From Bacteroidales bacterium (lineage in GTDB: Bacteria > Bacteroidota > Bacteroidia > Bacteroidales > UBA932): DNA of 15,221 nt. The position numbers were made by a program, and so were the translations under genes. The notes below the pieces were generated by a model. That model made no database searches and was not told the origin of the DNA. It saw only the letters and a program-made list of their open reading frames with translations. Below, one piece after another: positions 6,748-14,013 of this stretch; the first letter of the stretch is position 1; the number at the start of each line of letters is the position of its first letter. The stretch covers positions 1 to 15,221 of the forward strand of contig JAFYMJ010000131.1 in assembly GCA_017556665.1 (NCBI GenBank), written 5' to 3'.

Positions 6748-8217
6748 TTATTTTGCTATTTTGGTTTTTATCTTTCCTGCTTGTGTCTTTATTTTCTTTG
6801 CACCACTGAACAGGTTGTTAAAGAATTTTATGTATGCATCTGTGTTGAACAGAGATGAGTCTTGGGTAGATTTGTATGTAAGGAATATACCCATTGGAAG
6901 GAGTACAAAAGTTGAAATGAATGCCCCCATAAATGGAGAGATTGCTCCGTCATTTCCTAGCTTCTTGCCTGTTAAATCAACAACCCAGTAGATTACAAAG
7001 AAGAACATTGATATAATGACTGGTGTTCCCAAACCTCCTTTTCTGATAATGGCACCAAGAGGTGCTCCAATAAAGAAGAAAATGATGCAGGCTATTGAAA
7101 GTGTGAACTTCCTGTAGCTTTCCATAATTGTTTTTCTTAGCGGATATGAGATTCTGAACAACTCTTTATCGTAGAAATCCAGATTGGAAATCTCGTTGTT
7201 AAGTTCGTTTATGGCATCGTTTATATCTCTTAACTCGTCCTCTGAACTTTCCCACACAAATAAAGAGTCAATATTCATGACCTCTCTTTTTGCTTTGTGT
7301 CTGGCTGTGTCTATCTGGTTTGGCAAAGACAAGGTTCTTGGGGTAATTGCTTTTGAGAACTGGTCACTTAAAGTCTTGTCATACTGCTTCTCCAACGTAT
7401 CCCTGTCAATTCTAAGCTGGGCAAGTCCTTTGGTCATAACCTCATTGCCATACTTGTTCTCTTCTGATTTGGTAAAGGCGTAGTTCTGCAATGGGATGAC
7501 TATCTCTTGCTTTTTAAATTTGACCCTTTTTAGTGTTCTTGTTGTATCTCTTCTGGCAGTTGTATTCTCCTCTTCGTAGTTTATTCCATCATACAATGTA
7601 AAAATAAGTCCTTTTTTGTCGGGAGAAATAAGAACTTTACCCGAGTCTGCCACTGTAACACTAACATTTCCCTTTTTCTTGCTATGGTCATATACCATAA
7701 CGTGGTGCATCATATTATTGTCGTCCCTGCTTACAATTCTTATTGAATAACCGTCCACGCCATTGTAGAACACCCCAACAGGGATTTTTATCTCCTCTTT
7801 TGTCTTGCCAATATCTGAGCGTAGTCTGTATATTTTTTCGTAGGCTACAGGAATAAGGTTGTTTGATGCAAAGAATGCAGCAATACTAATAAATATTGAT
7901 AAAATGAAAAGTGGAGATAAAATTCTTGGAAGAGAAATACCTGCTGCCTTAAGTGCAAGCAACTCATTATTCTCTCCCATATTGCCAAGTGTCATAATAG
8001 AGGCCAATAGTGTGGCAAGAGGTAATGCAAGGGGAAATAGCGTTGCACTTCCCCATGCAAGAAACTCTATTATAACCCATAAACTTAATCCTTTTCCTAC
8101 AAGCTCATCTATATATAACCATAAGAATTGCATTATTAGAACAAATAATACAATCAGGAATGTCATAACAAATGGCCCTAAAAATGACTTTATAAGGAAA
8201 AGGTCAAGTTTTTTCAT
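6748..8217 (-). CDS. LptF/LptG-family permease (YjgP/YjgQ), 489 aa long form
   Basis: This is the second LptB2FG permease subunit in the window. TM helices lie at about 12-36, 48-76 and 100-124, with the coupling segment GENNELLALKAAGISLPRIL (81-100). A periplasmic beta domain follows (about 130-250, including PVGVFYNGVDGYSIRI), and three TM helices lie at about 370-391, 398-415 and 430-448, with the conserved IGAPLGAIIRKGGLG (383-397). It is more than 100 residues longer than E. coli LptF. The extra length is a hydrophilic, helix-prone insert (about 255-355, with ELRDINDAINELNNEIS) just before TM4, plus a Lys-rich tail (450-489). Bacteroidota homologues are often long, so the insert is probably a lineage trait. 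Start ATG 8217 is 6 nt after the alaS stop. Confidence 0.9.
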   Translation of the reverse strand: MKKLDLFLIKSFLGPFVMTFLIVLFVLIMQFLWLYIDELVGKGLSLWVIIEFLAWGSATLFPLALPLATLLASIMTLGNMGENNELLALKAAGISLPRILSPLFILSIFISIAAFFASNNLIPVAYEKIYRLRSDIGKTKEEIKIPVGVFYNGVDGYSIRIVSRDDNNMMHHVMVYDHSKKKGNVSVTVADSGKVLISPDKKGLIFTLYDGINYEEENTTARRDTTRTLKRVKFKKQEIVIPLQNYAFTKSEENKYGNEVMTKGLAQLRIDRDTLEKQYDKTLSDQFSKAITPRTLSLPNQIDTARHKAKREVMNIDSLFVWESSEDELRDINDAINELNNEISNLDFYDKELFRISYPLRKTIMESYRKFTLSIACIIFFFIGAPLGAIIRKGGLGTPVIISMFFFVIYWVVDLTGKKLGNDGAISPFMGAFISTFVLLPMGIFLTYKSTQDSSLFNTDAYIKFFNNLFSGAKKIKTQAGKIKTKIAK

Positions 8218-8223
8218 TTATTA

Positions 8224-10848
8224 CTAGTTGGTTGCTATTTCTATAAGTTTTTCTACCGCATCAGACAAACCTTCCAATTTCTTGCCACCTGCAGATGCAT
8301 AGAAAGGCTGTCCGCCACCGCCACCCTCAATAAGTTTGGCAGCTTCCCTAATGTCTTTACCTGCGTTGGCTCCGTTATTTACGTAATTTTTGCCGTATAC
8401 AAGTGTAATCATTGGTTTGTTTTCAAAATCTGTGCCTGCTACAAAAATGCAATCGTCTGCTTCTGCTTTAAGTTGGAATGCGATATCCTTAATAATGACA
8501 GGGTTAACTGTACCTTGGAATTTTAGCACTTTATGACCGTTTACAACGTACATAGATTCCATAATAGCTTTCTTAAGCATAATGGCTTTATCTTTCTGGA
8601 AGTTCTCAACGTTTTTCTTAAGCTGGTCATTCTCTTCTATCATCTTTCCAACTGTACCCAAGATGTTAGGATTGTTGTTGAACAGTTTCTTGATGTTAAC
8701 AACAAGATTTTCCATCTCCTCAATTACATTTTCAGCCATTTCTCCGGTAACAGCCTCAATTCTTCTGATTCCTGCAGCAACAGCACTCTCAGATGTAATT
8801 TTCAGTATCCCGATAGATCCTGTTGCATTTGTATGTGTTCCACCACAAAGCTCAATTGAATCACCAAATTTGATAGCTCTTACATGGTCACCATACTTCT
8901 CTCCAAACAAAGCCATTGCCCCTTTGGCCTTTGCCTCTTCTATAGGAATGTTTCTAAACTCCTCAAGAGGTTTGTTCTCTCTGATAAGTTTGTTTACAAG
9001 TCTCTCAACCTCTCTTAGTTTGCTTGGCTCAATCTTTTCAAAGTGAGAGAAGTCAAATCTGAAACCTGCATTGTTTACGCTTGAACCCTTTTGCTCAATA
9101 TGAGTGCCAAGAATTTGTCTTAATGCAAAATGAAGCAAGTGGGTTGCTGTATGGTTGTTTGCAATCTGTTGTCGGCGAACAGTATCAATTTCCAAAGTGA
9201 ATTTCTGGTTAGGGTTGTTTGGAATTGAGTTTGAGATATGAATGTGCAATCCATTCTCTTTTACTGCATTTATTATCTCAATCTTTTGTCCGTCCTCTTC
9301 TCCAATTGCATATCCGTAATCGCCAATTTGTCCACCGCTCTCTGCGTAGAACGGAGTTTTGTTGAATACCAAATGGGTAGAAACTTTGTTTTTGGCTTTT
9401 ACAGTTCTGTATTTAAGTAATGTTGCTCCTTGTTGTGTATTGTTGTCGTAGCCAGTGAATTCTGGTTGTACAAATTCGCTTGTCTCTACCCAGTCACCCT
9501 CTTCAACACTTGTTGCATTACGGCTACGGTTCTTTTGTTGCTCAAGCTCTTTCTCAAATGAAGCAAGATCTACAGTGTATCCTTTCTCTTTGGCAATAAG
9601 CTCGGTAAGGTCTATAGGGAAACCAAATGTATCGTACAATACAAAGGCATCTTTACCAGATATGGTCTTTGATGCAGTCTCTTTTGCAATAAGGTCATCC
9701 AACAGTTTTATACCTTTGTCCAAAGTTCTTAAGAAAGCCTCTTCCTCTTCTTTAATTACTTTTTCAACAAGAGTCTGTTGTTGTTTAAGTTCAGGGAATG
9801 CTTCACCCATCTGCTCAACCAATGTAGGAACAAGTCTGCATAGCAGTGGCTCGCTCATATCAAGGAATGTATAGTAGTATCTTACGGCTCTTCTCAAAAT
9901 TCTTCTTATAACGTAGCCGGCCTTTACATTAGATGGCAGTTGGCCATCGGCAATAGAGAAACTTATTGCTCTTATGTGGTCAGAGATAACTCTCATTGCA
10001 ACACCTGTCTCTCCAGAAGGATTGTACTCTTTGCCGGTAAGTTTGGCAATTGTGTTAATCATGTTCTGGAATACATCGGTATCGTAGTTACTCTGTTTGC
10101 CTTGAAGTGCCATACATAAACGCTCCAATCCCATACCTGTATCTACATGTTTGTTAGGAAGCGGTTCAAGTGAGCCGTTTGCCTTTCTGTTGAATTGCAT
10201 GAATACAAGATTCCAGATCTCAATTACAAGGTGGTGGCTCTTGTTTACCAATTCCACTCCTGGAACTTTTTCTCTCTCCTGGTTGCTTCTAAGGTCTATA
10301 TGAATCTCGCTGCAAGGGCCACATGGACCAGTCTCTCCCATTTCCCAGAAGTTGTCTTTCTTGTTGCCAAGTATAATTCTGTCCTCTGGAAGGTGTTTCA
10401 ACCAAGCCTCTTTTGCCTCGCTGTCCATTGGAACGCCATCTTTCTCATACCCCTCAAAAACAGTGGCATAAAGTCTGTCTTTGTCAAGCTTGTAAACCTC
10501 TGTAAGAAGTTCCCATGCCCAGTCAATGGCTTCTGTCTTAAAGTAGTCTCCAAAACTCCAGTTGCCAAGCATCTCAAACATTGTGTGGTGGTATGTGTCA
10601 TGGCCAACCTCTTCAAGGTCGTTGTGCTTACCGCTGACTCTCAAACATTTTTGTGAATCTGCCACTCTGTGGTGTTTGACTTCTGTGTTACCCAAGAACC
10701 AATCTTTAAACTGGTTCATACCTGCATTTGTGAACATTAATGTAGGGTCATTCTTAACAACCATAGGTGCAGATGGAACTATGGTATGATTTTTAGAGCG
10801 GAAGAACTCTAAGAAACATTCTCTTATTTGATTTGATGTCATATTCAT
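8224..10848 (-). CDS. alaS: Alanyl-tRNA synthetase
   Basis: An 874-residue class II synthetase charging tRNA-Ala. The catalytic domain shows motif 1 (PSAPMVVKNDPTLMFTNAGM, 25-44), SQKCLRVSGKHNDLEEVG (65-82), FEMLGNWSFGDYF (91-103), GPCGPCSE and DTGMGLERL (236-244). The editing domain has the zinc motif HTATH (566-570) with CGGTH (668-672), so misacylated Ser/Gly-tRNA editing should be intact. The C-terminal DHHA1-type domain ends with the glycine-rich EGGGGGQPFYASAGG (841-855). The ATG at 10848 gives MNMTSNQ; the second ATG at 10842 is equally plausible because no Shine-Dalgarno discriminates. It is the first gene of the run alaS-permease-fmt-thiN. Confidence 0.97.
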   Translation of the reverse strand: MNMTSNQIRECFLEFFRSKNHTIVPSAPMVVKNDPTLMFTNAGMNQFKDWFLGNTEVKHHRVADSQKCLRVSGKHNDLEEVGHDTYHHTMFEMLGNWSFGDYFKTEAIDWAWELLTEVYKLDKDRLYATVFEGYEKDGVPMDSEAKEAWLKHLPEDRIILGNKKDNFWEMGETGPCGPCSEIHIDLRSNQEREKVPGVELVNKSHHLVIEIWNLVFMQFNRKANGSLEPLPNKHVDTGMGLERLCMALQGKQSNYDTDVFQNMINTIAKLTGKEYNPSGETGVAMRVISDHIRAISFSIADGQLPSNVKAGYVIRRILRRAVRYYYTFLDMSEPLLCRLVPTLVEQMGEAFPELKQQQTLVEKVIKEEEEAFLRTLDKGIKLLDDLIAKETASKTISGKDAFVLYDTFGFPIDLTELIAKEKGYTVDLASFEKELEQQKNRSRNATSVEEGDWVETSEFVQPEFTGYDNNTQQGATLLKYRTVKAKNKVSTHLVFNKTPFYAESGGQIGDYGYAIGEEDGQKIEIINAVKENGLHIHISNSIPNNPNQKFTLEIDTVRRQQIANNHTATHLLHFALRQILGTHIEQKGSSVNNAGFRFDFSHFEKIEPSKLREVERLVNKLIRENKPLEEFRNIPIEEAKAKGAMALFGEKYGDHVRAIKFGDSIELCGGTHTNATGSIGILKITSESAVAAGIRRIEAVTGEMAENVIEEMENLVVNIKKLFNNNPNILGTVGKMIEENDQLKKNVENFQKDKAIMLKKAIMESMYVVNGHKVLKFQGTVNPVIIKDIAFQLKAEADDCIFVAGTDFENKPMITLVYGKNYVNNGANAGKDIREAAKLIEGGGGGQPFYASAGGKKLEGLSDAVEKLIEIATN

Positions 10849-10864
10849 ATAATTATAGAATGTG

Positions 10865-10872
10865 CAAAAATA
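10865..10872 (-). promoter_or_regulatory. Bacteroidota -7 box for the alaS run
   Basis: On the minus strand this reads TATTTTTG, matching TAnnTTTG, 16 nt before the alaS ATG at 10848. No clear -33 TTTG is seen at the right distance; the region is AT-rich, so chance matches are possible. Confidence 0.4.
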
Positions 10873-10891
10873 ATCTTTTTAATTTTATTTT

Positions 10892-10899
10892 TATATTTG
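10892..10899 (+). promoter_or_regulatory. Bacteroidota -7 box for the LytM operon
   Basis: TATATTTG matches TAnnTTTG, 26 nt before the ATG at 10926. The expected -33 position (about 10868-10872) overlaps the -7 box of the opposite promoter. Its last four bases are part of an 8-bp palindrome, TTTGCAAA (10896-10903). Confidence 0.5.
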
Positions 10900-10902
10900 C
10901 AA

Positions 10903-10916
10903 ACCACTAAAGTGGT
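10903..10916 (+). promoter_or_regulatory. Small inverted repeat in the leader of the LytM operon
   Basis: ACCACTAAAGTGGT is a perfect inverted repeat (6-bp arms around AA, or a 5-bp stem with a TAAA loop). It lies just downstream of the -7 box and 9 nt before the start codon. It could be an operator for a dimeric regulator, such as the MerR protein of the same operon, or a short leader hairpin that keeps the start accessible. The function is inferred from position only. Confidence 0.4.
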
Positions 10917-10925
10917 AATTTATTT

Positions 10926-11924
10926 ATGTTTGGGAAGAAAAAATATAAACTAAATAGTCAGACCTTAGCCTATGAGGTTTATAAATCATCTGCTAAGAAG
11001 CGCTTCTATAAGGGGTTATTTGTGTTCCTGATGAGCATAGTGGCGTTTCAGGCTTATTATGTCTTCTATGTAAAGGTTCTTAAACTGGAACTTCCCAAAA
11101 CAATTCATCTTAAACAAAAATACGTTAACCTGAGTTCTAAACTGGAGGTTATGGAGCAAAGGTTTGGGAATAGCAGCAGGGCGTTGTTGGAGTTGCAGAT
11201 GAGGGACAACAATGTATACAGACCAATTTTTGGTATGGAGGAGGTCTCCAGTGATTTGAGAAATTCCGGTATAGGTGGAACAGATAATTACGCACGGTAC
11301 AATCTGGTGCCAGAAGTTGCATCATACAGAAGTGTTGAGCAAATGGCAGACATATTGTACAAGAAAGCGTTTGTGCAGTCGCGCTCATTTGATGAGGTTG
11401 AGGAGCTGGCACATAGGGCAGACCAAATGGCAATGTGTGTACCTGCACTGCCTCCTGTAGCACTGGAGGCTACAAGGTTGTCGAGTTATTTTGGATACAG
11501 GTCTGATCCGTTTTCGGGTAAGCCAAGATTCCATCAAGGTATTGATTTGTCGGGAAACAGAGGGGAACCAATATATTGTACCGGAAATGGAGTGGTGGAG
11601 AAAGTGGGATTTGAATTTCATGGCTATGGTAACTATGTAATTGTGGATCATGGATTTGGATATAAAACCAGATATGCCCACCTGCAGTATTCATATGTTA
11701 AGACCGGGGATGTTCTTTCCAGAGGTGAGCAATTGGGTGTAATGGGAAATTCCGGAAGGTCAAAGGGACCGCACCTTCATTATGAAGTCATTTACAGGGA
11801 AAACAGGGTAAATCCTCTGAATTATTATGACAGTAATCTTAAAGGGGCGGAGTACAGGGGTATGGTAAAGCAAAAACCAAAACCTCCACAACAGCCAAAG
11901 GCAAAAAAGAAAAAGCGTAAATGA
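10926..11924 (+). CDS. Membrane-anchored M23 (LytM) peptidoglycan endopeptidase, complete active site
   Basis: A 332-residue protein: a basic cytoplasmic N terminus (1-29), one TM helix (30-49), a short coiled segment (60-93), and a C-terminal LytM domain (about 180-300). The zinc/catalytic set is complete: HQGID (His203, Asp207), RYAHL (His252) and HLH (His283, His285), with the typical PHLHYEV and VNPLNYY ends. The family cuts peptide cross-links in peptidoglycan, here in the periplasm at the inner membrane. The last 17 residues form a Pro/Lys tail (KPKPPQQPKAKKKKRK), very basic for a periplasmic end. The gene opens an operon and overlaps the next LytM gene by ATGA. The specific substrate is unknown. 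Confidence 0.92.
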   Translation: MFGKKKYKLNSQTLAYEVYKSSAKKRFYKGLFVFLMSIVAFQAYYVFYVKVLKLELPKTIHLKQKYVNLSSKLEVMEQRFGNSSRALLELQMRDNNVYRPIFGMEEVSSDLRNSGIGGTDNYARYNLVPEVASYRSVEQMADILYKKAFVQSRSFDEVEELAHRADQMAMCVPALPPVALEATRLSSYFGYRSDPFSGKPRFHQGIDLSGNRGEPIYCTGNGVVEKVGFEFHGYGNYVIVDHGFGYKTRYAHLQYSYVKTGDVLSRGEQLGVMGNSGRSKGPHLHYEVIYRENRVNPLNYYDSNLKGAEYRGMVKQKPKPPQQPKAKKKKRK

Positions 11925-12880
11925 AAAGATATAAATTCAATAATGAACTTCTAAGGTTTGAGCAAGAGAGAAAGGGCTTTTTTGCAAAACTGCGCAGGGT
12001 AATAAAATATTTCTTGGCAAGTATTTTATTGTCTGTGGTTTATTATTTTATTACAAGTCTTTTCTTTAGTACAGAATATGAGCAGCAGCTGGAGTTGCAG
12101 ACTCAGCTTATGCAGCAGGAGAGTGACCGGATAGAGGAGAAACTGGAGATTCTGGATGGAACTGTAAAAAATTTACAGCACAGAGACAGAGAAATATATA
12201 GAACAATTTTCAATACAGAACCCCCTGCAATTTTTAGGGAGCATGAGGATGATTATAGAGATCTTGAAGGGATAGATACTACAAATTTGAGTTTGCTCTC
12301 AAGGGAGTATAAGGTTAATGTAACGGATCTTGAAAACCAAGTGGCCAATATTAAGGCTCAGATTACAGATTCATTGGCTGTTATGGGTGACAAACTTAAG
12401 AATGTTCCATCTGTTTTGCCTATTAAGGATTTTACGTTAAGACAGACAGGTGCGTCGGTTGGCAAGAAAATAAATCCGTTCTTTAAGACGTTGTCAAACC
12501 ATACAGGAATAGATTTGGTGGCACCAACAGGTACACCGGTTGTAGCTTCTGCTAATGGAAAGGTGTCTCTTGTTGTGCGAAAGACAAAATATGGAAGGAG
12601 TGAGGGTAATGTGGTTGAGGTTGATCACGGAAATGGTTATGTTACCAAATATATGATGTTGGGAAAAATAAAGGTGCGTAAGGGTGAGAAGTTAAAAAGG
12701 GGTGATGTGATAGGAGAAGTTGGTATTTCGGGAATGTCTTTTGCCCCTCACTTGCATTATGAAGTTTGGTACAATGACCAAATTATGGAGCCAATTAACT
12801 ACTTTTTTGCAGATTTGTCGCCGCTGTTGTATGTTGAGATGCTGGCAAGAGCTGCAAATACTGGACAATCATTGGATTAG
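11921..12880 (+). CDS. Second membrane-anchored M23 (LytM) protein, catalytic His replaced by Met
   Basis: A 319-residue paralogue of the preceding protein in the same layout: basic N terminus, TM helix (28-49), coiled coil (52-90, with QLELQTQLMQQESDRIEEKL), a second helical stretch (about 130-160), then a LytM domain (about 180-297). The zinc ligands are present: HTGID (His194, Asp198) and the second His of HLHYEV (His279), with His277 before it. However, the segment that reads RYAHL in the neighbour reads KYMML here, so the family catalytic histidine is Met246. It may be a weakly active or inactive partner, like EnvC/NlpD-type LytM factors that activate other hydrolases, or may use another residue. 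The stop is 16 nt before the MerR gene. Family assignment is firm; loss of activity is inferred. Confidence 0.9.
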   Translation: MKRYKFNNELLRFEQERKGFFAKLRRVIKYFLASILLSVVYYFITSLFFSTEYEQQLELQTQLMQQESDRIEEKLEILDGTVKNLQHRDREIYRTIFNTEPPAIFREHEDDYRDLEGIDTTNLSLLSREYKVNVTDLENQVANIKAQITDSLAVMGDKLKNVPSVLPIKDFTLRQTGASVGKKINPFFKTLSNHTGIDLVAPTGTPVVASANGKVSLVVRKTKYGRSEGNVVEVDHGNGYVTKYMMLGKIKVRKGEKLKRGDVIGEVGISGMSFAPHLHYEVWYNDQIMEPINYFFADLSPLLYVEMLARAANTGQSLD

Positions 12881-12896
12881 CAACAACTTTTGTATT

Positions 12897-13250
12897 ATGG
12901 AAAAATTATATTACTCAATTGGTGAGGCTGCAGAGATTTTGGGAGAAACCCCCTCTTTGGTAAGATTTTGGGCGGGTAAATTTCCTGAATTCATAAAGCC
13001 TGCCAGGAATAAGAAGGGCAACAGACAATTTACCTCTTCTGATCTTGATAACCTTAAGGTAATCCATTATCTGGTAAAGGAGAAGGGGATGACCCTTGAT
13101 GGTGCACACAAGAGGATGAAGGATAATTTGAATGGTACCGACAAAAGGGTTGAGGTTATAGAGAAGCTGACCTCCATAAAGGAGAAATTGATGGAAATAG
13201 CAAAAGGGATGGAAGGTGCACCCATAATTGAGGAGGATGAGCAATGTTAG
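12897..13250 (+). CDS. Small MerR-family DNA-binding regulator
   Basis: A 117-residue protein. Residues 5-75 are a MerR winged helix-turn-helix: YYSIGEAAEILGETPSLVRFWAGKF, then the wing KKGNRQFTSSDLDNLKVI and LVKEKGMTLDGAHKRMK. Residues 80-105 form a helix suited to the antiparallel dimer coil. The tail is acidic, and the single Cys is the C-terminal residue, so there is no metal- or redox-sensing cysteine cluster and no room for a ligand domain. The ATG at 12897 begins the domain exactly; the same frame is open further upstream inside the LytM gene but has no domain there. It lies in the same transcript as the LytM pair and overlaps the nif3-like gene by 7 nt. Target sites and signal are unknown. 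Confidence 0.88.
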   Translation: MEKLYYSIGEAAEILGETPSLVRFWAGKFPEFIKPARNKKGNRQFTSSDLDNLKVIHYLVKEKGMTLDGAHKRMKDNLNGTDKRVEVIEKLTSIKEKLMEIAKGMEGAPIIEEDEQC

Positions 13251-14005
13251 CAGGTGATTTGGTAGCTCCCATAGAGCAGTTTGCCCCTGTCTGTATGCAG
13301 GAAAAATGGGATAATTGTGGCTTTGTAGTTGGGGATGCATCATTGGATGTATCCAAAGCGTTGATTGCTTTAGATTGTACTGAGGCTGTTATTGATGAGG
13401 CAATACAGATTGGAGCAGATATTGTCATTACCCATCATCCTCTTATTTTTGGTGGTGTAAAGAAAATTTCCACATCAAACTGGCTTGGCAGGATAATTTA
13501 CAAGGCAATAAAAAACAACATAGTGATATATTGTGCACATACAAACATGGATAAGGCTGCCGGTGGAGTGAGTGGATTGATGGCAGAGCAGTTGGGGCTA
13601 AAGAATGTGACTGTACTTACAGAGGATGGCTTTGGCCTGGTTGGAGATTTGGAAGACGGTATTGAGTGTGAAAAATTTGTCGGGGAGCTTAAAAACAAGT
13701 TTGGAGTGGAAAATATAAGATCTTCTGAGCCTGTAGAAGAAAAAATCTACAGGGTTGCAGTGTGTGGAGGAAGTGGCAAATCTTTTATAGGTGAGGCAAT
13801 GAAAAGTGGTGCTCAGGTGTATGTAACGGGGGATATTACATATCATGACTTCTATTGTGAGAGGGGGTTTATGGTCTTTGATATTGGCCATTATGCAAGC
13901 GAATATAAAGTTGTTGATTTATTTGCAGAAATACTTTGCAAAAATTTTCCTACATTTGCAGTTTCAAAAAGTAATAGAAATAATAATCCAATATATAACT
14001 ACTAA
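13244..14005 (+). CDS. Nif3-like dinuclear metal center protein, short form
   Basis: A 253-residue member of the NIF3/YbgI/DUF34 family, sometimes annotated as GTP cyclohydrolase 1 type 2, although the physiological role is not settled. Conserved features: WDNCGFVVGD (22-31), the metal-binding THHPLIFGG (63-71, His64 and His65), AHTNMDKAAGGV (98-109, Asp103), GDITYHDF (196-203) and DIGHYASE (213-220, His216 and Glu220). The metal-site set is complete. Its length is like E. coli YbgI and lacks the roughly 100-residue central insertion of many Gram-positive and Bacteroidales members. The ATG at 13244 lies inside the end of the MerR gene. The DUF164 gene follows after 8 nt. Confidence 0.9.
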   Translation: MLAGDLVAPIEQFAPVCMQEKWDNCGFVVGDASLDVSKALIALDCTEAVIDEAIQIGADIVITHHPLIFGGVKKISTSNWLGRIIYKAIKNNIVIYCAHTNMDKAAGGVSGLMAEQLGLKNVTVLTEDGFGLVGDLEDGIECEKFVGELKNKFGVENIRSSEPVEEKIYRVAVCGGSGKSFIGEAMKSGAQVYVTGDITYHDFYCERGFMVFDIGHYASEYKVVDLFAEILCKNFPTFAVSKSNRNNNPIYNY

Positions 14006-14013
14006 GCTTTACT

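Noticed and set aside
8533..9046. Plus-strand open frames of 108 and 154 codons inside alaS
   Set aside because: They lie opposite a complete, motif-rich alaS frame and show only compositional shadow sequence (Ser/Phe/Leu-rich).
10849..10864. T-box or attenuation leader before alaS
   Set aside because: The gap to the divergent promoter is too short for a T-box, and no terminator/antiterminator pair is visible.
12720..12896. Open frame extending upstream of the MerR start, overlapping the second LytM gene
   Set aside because: The residues encoded there are the out-of-frame shadow of the LytM coding sequence; the MerR domain begins at 12897.
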